Positions 5,876-10,502 of a stretch of DNA of 10,502 bases are shown one piece after another. The notes under the pieces are model-generated. The model did not search any database and had not been told where the DNA came from. It was given only the letters and a program-made list of their open reading frames with translations. Both the position numbers and the translations under genes were made by a program. How positions within the stretch are numbered: position 1 is the stretch's first letter; every line of letters starts with the position of its first letter. Origin of the DNA: Proteobacteria bacterium UBA6920 (GTDB lineage Bacteria; Pseudomonadota; Gammaproteobacteria; SG8-11). The stretch is taken from NCBI GenBank assembly GCA_002448875.1, contig DKAS01000148.1:1-10502 (forward strand), read 5' to 3'.

Positions 5876-5921
5876 TGACGGATCCCGCCAGCCGGCGGGT
5901 CCGTTAGGCGGCCGGCTGGTG
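5876..5921 (+). terminator. Two mutually exclusive hairpins after the DsrC/TusE-like gene (terminator or attenuator)
   Basis: Hairpin A pairs ACGGA (5878-5882) with TCCGT (5900-5904) and CCCGCC (5884-5889) with GGCGGG (5894-5899), with T5883 bulged and a 4-base loop; two weaker pairs extend it to 5876/5906. Hairpin B pairs CCAGCCGGC (5888-5896) with GCCGGCTGG (5911-5919), nine perfect pairs around a 14-base loop. The two share bases and cannot form together. No T-run follows either. They probably end the upstream transcript or protect its 3' end; a switching role is speculative. Confidence 0.5.
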
Positions 5922-6107
5922 TCCACTGCCAAATCGCACAGCCCCGCTACGCAATCCTGCCTCTTTCTTTATACGTAAAAATCATAAGCATATTCGCGAT
6001 TTGCCGCCGGGCAGGGCCGGATTTGTACATTTTCATCAAGTCCGTATCATTAACGCCGATTACTATCAGGTATCCCGCGAACCGCAGCCCAGGAACTGGG
6101 AATCTCT

Positions 6108-8453
6108 ATGGTATTTCGCAGCTCGAAGTACATCGTAGCCATTGGCTCCACTCTCATGATGCTGCTCATGATCAGCGTACTGGCGACGAGCATCATGAAC
6201 GTGTTGCACATCCGCGAGCGTCTGGAAAGCATCGTTTCCAACCATCTGGCAAGAACCGCCGTCCTGTACAATATGCGCAACATCGTCCGCGAGCGCTCGC
6301 ACAGCATGTACGCGATCTTCCTCCTGGAGGATGCCTTCGATCAGGACGCCGAATTCATCCACTTCAATCAGCTGGCCAGCGATTTCATCAAGCAACGGCA
6401 GCGCCTGGAAACGCTCGGCATGTCGCCGCAACTGGCGGCGGTATTCGAGGAAGCCAAGGCCCTGATCAGACAGAGCGCGCCATTGCAGGATTCCATCGTC
6501 AACGCCATGATGGACGGCGTCAAGGCGGACCGATTCGATGTCATGTCTGCCGTGGACCTGCCGCTGGAAAAACTTATTCTCGACAAGTTCGACGAGCTGG
6601 TGGCCATGGAGCAGCACGACTCCGAAGCCGCCATCGCCTCTACCTATCTGCAACACGAATATATTCTGCGCTTTACCATCTTTCTCGGCATCCTGGTGCT
6701 GGGACTCAGCGTCGTGATCAGCCTGTTTACCATGCGCCGTATCAGCAATATCGAGGGCGTGCTGCACAAGGAAAAAGAACTCGCCGAAGTGACACTGCAG
6801 GCCATTGGCGACGGCATGATCACCACCGACGCTGCCACTCGCATCATCTACCTCAACCCCAGAGCCGCACAGCTCACCGGTTGGAACGGCCGCGACGCCA
6901 TAGGCAAGCCACTGCGGGAGATTTTCAGATTGCTGGCGATTGGCAGCAACCTGCCGCTTGATCATCCGGCATTTTACTCCGATATCAGCGGACCGGTAAC
7001 CGGCCTGCAGCAGCACAAGATCCTGCTCAACCACAACGAACTGCGTCTTATCGTCGAGGATTCCGTCACTCCGATCCGCGGCCGTGACGGGCAGATTATC
7101 GGCAACGTGCTGGTATTTCGTGACGTCACCTACGAGCACGAGCTGTCGAAACAGCTTAACTGGCAAGCCAGCCATGATCCGCTTACCGGCCTGATAAACC
7201 GGCGCGAGTTCGAACTGGATCTGACTCGGCTGCTAGCCAGCACCCGCCAGCGCAACACCTGCCACTGTTTTCTCTACATCGATCTTGACCAGTTCAAAAT
7301 CGTCAATGACACCTGCGGTCACATCGCCGGTGACGAGCTGCTCAAGCAAGTCGCTACGCTGCTGGTCGATGCCATTCGCAGCAGCGATGTTCTGGCGCGC
7401 CTTGGCGGCGATGAATTCGGCTTGTTACTCGAAGGCTGCGACGTGGACAAAGCCAGCATCATCGCCAACAGTATCCTGGATCGCATTCGCCAGTTTCGTT
7501 TCCCCTGGGACCAGTCCCTGTTTTCCATCGGCGCCAGCATTGGCCTCGTGCGCATAGACAAGGACAGCGAAAACCCCGTAGCCATTCTCAGCGCTGCCGA
7601 TGCCGCCTGCTACATGGCCAAGGACAAGGGCAGAAACCGTCTGTTCATCCACGAACTCAACGACCAGGAAATCGTCAAGCGCCAGGGTGAAATGCGCTGG
7701 ATCGCCGTGATCAACGAAAGCCTGGAACACAATCGTTTTCTCCTGCATCAGCAGCTGGTCAAACCCATCTCCCATCCCGAACTGCCGGTGTACCACGAAT
7801 TGCTGCTGCGCATGCTCGACAAATCCAATGTCGTCATCGACCCCATGTCCTTCATCCCCGCGGCGGAACGCTTCGGCAGCATGCCCAAGCTGGATCGCTG
7901 GGTAATCGCCAACGCTTTCAGACTGGTCAGCCAGGCAAACCCCCACCGGGAACGGGCGCTGTATGCCATCAATATTTCCGCGCAATCGCTCAACGACAAG
8001 AACTTTCTGCGCTACATCATCGACACCGCCTCAATTTCCGGTATCGCGCCGGAACAGATCTGCTTTGAAATCACCGAGACCACCGCCATTGCCAATCTGA
8101 ATCAGGCGCATCACTTTATCGCCACCCTGCGCACGCTGGGATTCAACTTCGCCCTCGACGACTTCGGCAGCGGCATGTCATCATTCGCCTACCTGAAAAA
8201 CCTGGCGGTCGATTTCATCAAGATCGACGGCACCTTCATCAAGGACGTAAATCGCGACCCCATGCATCTGGCCATCGTCAAATCCATCGCCACTATCGCC
8301 CGCGTCATGGACGTCAAGATTATCGGCGAATGGGTGGAAGACGCGGCGACGCTGCATACCCTGCAGAACATCGGCATCGATTACGCTCAGGGATTCCATA
8401 TTCATATTCCCGAACCGCTGGTGCTGGCCGACAGGCAGCAGCAGCTGGGTTAA
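6108..8453 (+). CDS. Membrane PAS-GGDEF-EAL protein (bifunctional-type c-di-GMP cyclase/phosphodiesterase)
   Basis: The 781-residue protein should make and/or break cyclic di-GMP at the inner membrane. TM1 is at about 9-30, a periplasmic sensor of about 155 mostly helical residues follows, and TM2 is at 188-208. A PAS domain (about 224-340) contains GDGMITTD and LTGW. The GGDEF domain (about 350-515) has an intact active site RLGGDEF (431-437) and an intact inhibitory I-site RSSD (424-427) five residues before it. The EAL domain (535-775) reads HELLLR in place of EALLR but keeps E564, N622, E654, D684/D685, K705, E741 and Q761, the metal and catalytic set, with the same residue spacing I recall for RocR. 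Both activities therefore look possible. GGGA lies 6 bases before ATG. The gene is followed 38 bases later by the DsrE-like gene on the same strand, so co-transcription is likely. Its signal is unknown. Confidence 0.94.
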   Translation: MVFRSSKYIVAIGSTLMMLLMISVLATSIMNVLHIRERLESIVSNHLARTAVLYNMRNIVRERSHSMYAIFLLEDAFDQDAEFIHFNQLASDFIKQRQRLETLGMSPQLAAVFEEAKALIRQSAPLQDSIVNAMMDGVKADRFDVMSAVDLPLEKLILDKFDELVAMEQHDSEAAIASTYLQHEYILRFTIFLGILVLGLSVVISLFTMRRISNIEGVLHKEKELAEVTLQAIGDGMITTDAATRIIYLNPRAAQLTGWNGRDAIGKPLREIFRLLAIGSNLPLDHPAFYSDISGPVTGLQQHKILLNHNELRLIVEDSVTPIRGRDGQIIGNVLVFRDVTYEHELSKQLNWQASHDPLTGLINRREFELDLTRLLASTRQRNTCHCFLYIDLDQFKIVNDTCGHIAGDELLKQVATLLVDAIRSSDVLARLGGDEFGLLLEGCDVDKASIIANSILDRIRQFRFPWDQSLFSIGASIGLVRIDKDSENPVAILSAADAACYMAKDKGRNRLFIHELNDQEIVKRQGEMRWIAVINESLEHNRFLLHQQLVKPISHPELPVYHELLLRMLDKSNVVIDPMSFIPAAERFGSMPKLDRWVIANAFRLVSQANPHRERALYAINISAQSLNDKNFLRYIIDTASISGIAPEQICFEITETTAIANLNQAHHFIATLRTLGFNFALDDFGSGMSSFAYLKNLAVDFIKIDGTFIKDVNRDPMHLAIVKSIATIARVMDVKIIGEWVEDAATLHTLQNIGIDYAQGFHIHIPEPLVLADRQQQLG

Positions 8454-8491
8454 TAACCGTACCCAGATCCACGACCACAGGAGATACCACC

Positions 8492-8947
8492 ATGAACAAG
8501 CTCTCTACTCTGTTCCGCCATCCCCTGCTGCTGCCGGCAATCGCCGCGCTGCTGGCGCTCGGCGCCGCCCAGGCCGCGGACACCCTGGCAGCGCAACACA
8601 AAGTGGTGCTGCAGGCCACCACCGCGGACGCCGGCACCCACGACCTGATTCTTATCATCGCCAATGGTCTGCAGCAGAAGTACGGCATGGACGCACTGGA
8701 CCTGGAAATCGTCGCCTATGGCGAAGGGGTGAAAATGCTGGAGGCCGCCAATCCCCTGGCCGCCAGGGTAAAAAGCCTGGCAATGCGCAATGTCCGCTTC
8801 AGCGCCTGCAACAACACCTTACGCTTCATCGAGAAACAAACCGGGAAGAAGCCTGCGCTCAGCGAAGGCGTGCAAGTGGTTGACGATGGCGTAGTACGCC
8901 TGATCGAGCTGCAGGAACAGGGCTACGCCTACCTCTATCCGAAATAA
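8492..8947 (+). CDS. Periplasmic DsrE-family (COG1416-like) protein
   Basis: This 151-residue protein carries a signal peptide (1-28, hydrophobic core LLLPAIAALLALGAA, cleavage after AQA) and one DsrE/F-type domain. Family features include KVVLQATT at the mature start, LEIVAYGEGVKML (71-83), VRFSACNNTL with the single cysteine C106, and the closing GVVRLIELQEQGYAYLYP. Cytosolic DsrE and TusD use a cysteine to hold sulfur; exported relatives are common in sulfur-active proteobacteria, but their function is not established. C106 may be the reactive residue. I chose ATG 8492, although the frame is open further upstream, because AGGAG (8479-8483) lies 8 bases before it and the signal peptide starts there. 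It probably shares a transcript with the c-di-GMP enzyme upstream. A role with the DsrC/TusE-like protein is only an inference. Confidence 0.9.
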   Translation: MNKLSTLFRHPLLLPAIAALLALGAAQAADTLAAQHKVVLQATTADAGTHDLILIIANGLQQKYGMDALDLEIVAYGEGVKMLEAANPLAARVKSLAMRNVRFSACNNTLRFIEKQTGKKPALSEGVQVVDDGVVRLIELQEQGYAYLYPK

Positions 8948-8950
8948 CTG

Positions 8951-8972
8951 CGAACCGGGCGTTCGGCGTTTT
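8951..8972 (+). terminator. Weak intrinsic-terminator-like hairpin after the DsrE-like gene
   Basis: CGAAC (8951-8955) pairs with GTTCG (8961-8965) around a 5-base loop, followed three bases later by TTTT (8969-8972). The stem is only 5 bp, so termination would be weak at best. A second short hairpin, GCCAC-GCGCCT-GTGGC, lies at 8977-8992. Confidence 0.3.
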
Positions 8973-9025
8973 CCCAGCCACGCGCCTGTGGCACACTGGC
9001 GGTCTGTCACCACAGGAAACTGCCC

Positions 9026-9580
9026 ATGGGCAATCGCCTCACTCGCATTTATACCCGTACCGGTGACCAGGGATTGACCGGGCTGGCGGACGGGAGCCGA
9101 CTGGCAAAACACGACACGCGCATCGCCGCACTGGGCGACATCGACGAATTGAACAGCCTGCTGGGCAGCGTCATCAGCCTGGGACTCGCCAGCGACTTGC
9201 GGGATCAACTGACGGCCGTGCAGCACGATCTGTTCGACCTGGGCGCGGAACTGTGCATCCCCGGCCGTCTGCTCATTACCGACGCCTACAGCCTGCGCCT
9301 GGAAAGCTGGCTGGATACCTGGAATGAACAGCTGCCAGCGCTCAAGGAGTTCGTCCTGCCGGGCGGCAGCCCAGCCGCCGCCTGTTGCCACCAGGCGCGT
9401 TGCGTCTGCCGGCGCGCCGAACGTCAGCTGACCGCGCTGCACGCCGAACAAGCCGTCAATCCGCACACCCTGGCCTATATCAACCGGCTGTCTGATTTTC
9501 TGTTCGTCGCCGCCCGCAGCATCAATCGCCTGCAGCGCCATGCGGAAACGCTGTGGAATCGTGACCGTTACCCCGTATAG
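9026..9580 (+). CDS. PduO-type cob(I)alamin adenosyltransferase
   Basis: This cytosolic enzyme transfers the adenosyl group of ATP to cob(I)alamin to make coenzyme B12. The 184-residue product shows the PduO/MMAB signatures: IYTRTGDQGLTGL (8-20), GDIDELNSLLG (37-47), FVLPGGSPAAA (109-119), CRRAER (128-133) and YINRLSDFLFVAAR (151-164). Length is typical for single-domain members. The sequence CCHQARCVCRR (120-130) is unusually cysteine-rich. ATG 9026 has AGGA 8 bases upstream. It lies 78 bases after the DsrE-like gene, and its last 59 bases overlap the 3' end of the convergent BtuF-like gene, which makes a cobalamin salvage or uptake cluster. Confidence 0.95.
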   Translation: MGNRLTRIYTRTGDQGLTGLADGSRLAKHDTRIAALGDIDELNSLLGSVISLGLASDLRDQLTAVQHDLFDLGAELCIPGRLLITDAYSLRLESWLDTWNEQLPALKEFVLPGGSPAAACCHQARCVCRRAERQLTALHAEQAVNPHTLAYINRLSDFLFVAARSINRLQRHAETLWNRDRYPV

Positions 9581-10499
9581 GCAGCAGCCGCAGGCGCGCC
9601 TGGCGCAGCGCATCGCACAGCTGTACCGCGGCCGGCAAGATACGCGGCGTGGCATGGGCAAAGCCAGCCGGGTCCACGGCGTAGACTGCTCCAACCTCCG
9701 TCGCCGCTGACATCTGCCGCCAGGTCTCGTCGGTGCCTATTCCCAGAATGAGCTGCGGCGGCGGCCGGGCCTGACCGTTGTCGGCCTCGCCGGAGGAGAA
9801 CACCGGATCACCACCGCAGATCGCCAGCGCATCGTCGACGAAGCGGCGGACAAAGGCTCGCGGCACGGTCCCATAGTCGACACGCACCCGCAGGCGTGTC
9901 TGCCCTGCCGCGGCCTCCGCCAGCTTCTGCCATTGCTCGCGCATGGACAAGGCGGTAAGGCGCGCCAGGTCCTCACTGCGCGCCAGCCAGCCAAGCTTTT
10001 CGATGGTGATCGCGATGTCTTCCCAGACGCGGGGCACAAACTGATAGACCGCCAGACCACGGGCCCGTAACCGCGTCGCGGCCGCCTGCGCCGCTGCCGC
10101 GTCGCTGGCCACCACCAGATCCGGCCGCAAACCGACCACGCGATCCAGATCATCGATGGCCAGGCGAGTCACGCCGGTCGCCAGGCCCGGGGGGTCACCA
10201 TCGGCTGCGGCGACCGCCACGATCCACGCACCGGCGCCGGCGGCGATCAGCAACTCGCCGGCATCGGCGCCGAGACTGACAATGCGCCGTACCGGCGCAT
10301 GCACCGTGAGCCGGGCACCGCTGTCATCGGTCACTGAAGTTTGGGCTGCCAGTGGCGGACAAAGCAACACGGCGGCGAGAGCCGGCAGAATGCGGCGCCA
10401 TCGCCATGCGGTAAACGCGCGACGCAGGCCGCGCCAGGCGGGTTCAGATCTGACCACTGCTGCGCGTATCATCACCCGTGGCGGCGGTGCCCGGCTCAC
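9522..10499 (-). CDS. BtuF-like periplasmic cobalamin (or metal-chelate) substrate-binding protein
   Basis: The protein should capture corrinoid or a related chelate in the periplasm for an ABC importer. It has a basic N-terminus and hydrophobic signal segment (RRILPALAAVLLCPPLAA), then the helical-backbone metal-receptor pattern: VTDDSGARLTVHAPVRRIVS, DAGELLIAAGAG, a GLRPDLVV strand, YQFVPRVWEDIAITIEKLGW, ICGGDPVF, and a C-terminal LCDALRQARL helix. Cobalamin specificity is inferred from the adjoining adenosyltransferase. The longest frame starts at GTG 10499; ATG 10472 is an alternative, and since the frame is open to the right edge the start could lie outside. No good Shine-Dalgarno site is visible. 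The final 19 residues are encoded inside the convergent adenosyltransferase gene and look like an added tail past the normal end of the family. Confidence 0.85.
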   Translation of the reverse strand: MSRAPPPRVMIRAAVVRSEPAWRGLRRAFTAWRWRRILPALAAVLLCPPLAAQTSVTDDSGARLTVHAPVRRIVSLGADAGELLIAAGAGAWIVAVAAADGDPPGLATGVTRLAIDDLDRVVGLRPDLVVASDAAAAQAAATRLRARGLAVYQFVPRVWEDIAITIEKLGWLARSEDLARLTALSMREQWQKLAEAAAGQTRLRVRVDYGTVPRAFVRRFVDDALAICGGDPVFSSGEADNGQARPPPQLILGIGTDETWRQMSAATEVGAVYAVDPAGFAHATPRILPAAVQLCDALRQARLRLLPIRGNGHDSTAFPHGAAGD

Positions 10500-10502
10500 G
10501 GT

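Noticed and set aside
6066..7175. Long open frame (369 codons) on the minus strand opposite the c-di-GMP enzyme
   Set aside because: Composition is typical of an antisense shadow (rich in V, Q, H, D, G) and the sense strand encodes clear domains.
8330..8491. Upstream in-frame extension of the DsrE-like protein
   Set aside because: It overlaps the end of the c-di-GMP enzyme, while ATG 8492 has a strong ribosome-binding site and begins a signal peptide.
9581..9694. Upstream part of a minus-strand frame running 9694 to 8819 through the adenosyltransferase gene
   Set aside because: It is an antisense shadow of two well-supported plus-strand genes and overlaps the BtuF-like gene in another frame.
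1..10502. CRISPR array, tRNA, insertion sequence or toxin-antitoxin pair
   Set aside because: No regularly spaced repeats, cloverleaf-like segments, transposase motifs or paired small ORFs were seen on either strand.

Overview
The window looks like chromosomal DNA of a gammaproteobacterium. Codon use is GC-rich, Shine-Dalgarno sites are good, and the gene set is typical of free-living, possibly sulfur-oxidising members: a DsrC/TusE-family protein, a periplasmic DsrE-like protein, a haem c protein, cobalamin handling and c-di-GMP signalling. The lineage is an inference; no rRNA or tRNA is present and no mobile element is visible.

Layout. (1) 1-878, minus strand: a secreted protein cut by the left edge, with two CxxCH haem c motifs fused to a SUMF1/formylglycine-generating-enzyme-like domain. 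(2) 879-1193: a divergent spacer with GC-rich hairpins and two doubtful micro-ORFs. (3) 1194-2345: transaldolase. (4) 2346-2798: a 453-base spacer that becomes very AT-rich and carries a palindrome and a promoter-like site before (5) a CspA-type cold-shock protein (2799-3050). (6) 3143-5368: a large, apparently cytosolic histidine kinase with two GAF-like domains and no response regulator beside it. (7) 5514-5849: a DsrC/TusE-like protein behind a textbook extended -10 promoter and followed by two mutually exclusive hairpins. (8) 6108-8453: a membrane PAS-GGDEF-EAL protein with both catalytic sets intact. (9) 8492-8947: a periplasmic DsrE-family protein 38 bases downstream. (10) 9026-9580: a PduO-type cob(I)alamin adenosyltransferase, converging with and overlapping by 59 bases (11) a BtuF-like substrate-binding protein on the minus strand (9522 to about 10499), close to the right edge.

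How they fit together. The last two genes form a cobalamin uptake/activation pair. The DsrC-like and DsrE-like proteins hint at sulfur trafficking in the cytosol and periplasm, with a c-di-GMP enzyme between them. The kinase and the c-di-GMP enzyme are signalling proteins with unknown inputs. I see no defence system, CRISPR array, prophage or obvious new multi-gene machine. The most unusual items are the haem c-SUMF1 fusion, a matched pair of palindromes placed identically over two stop codons, the displaced cysteine of the DsrC-like protein, and two places where hairpins compete for the same bases.
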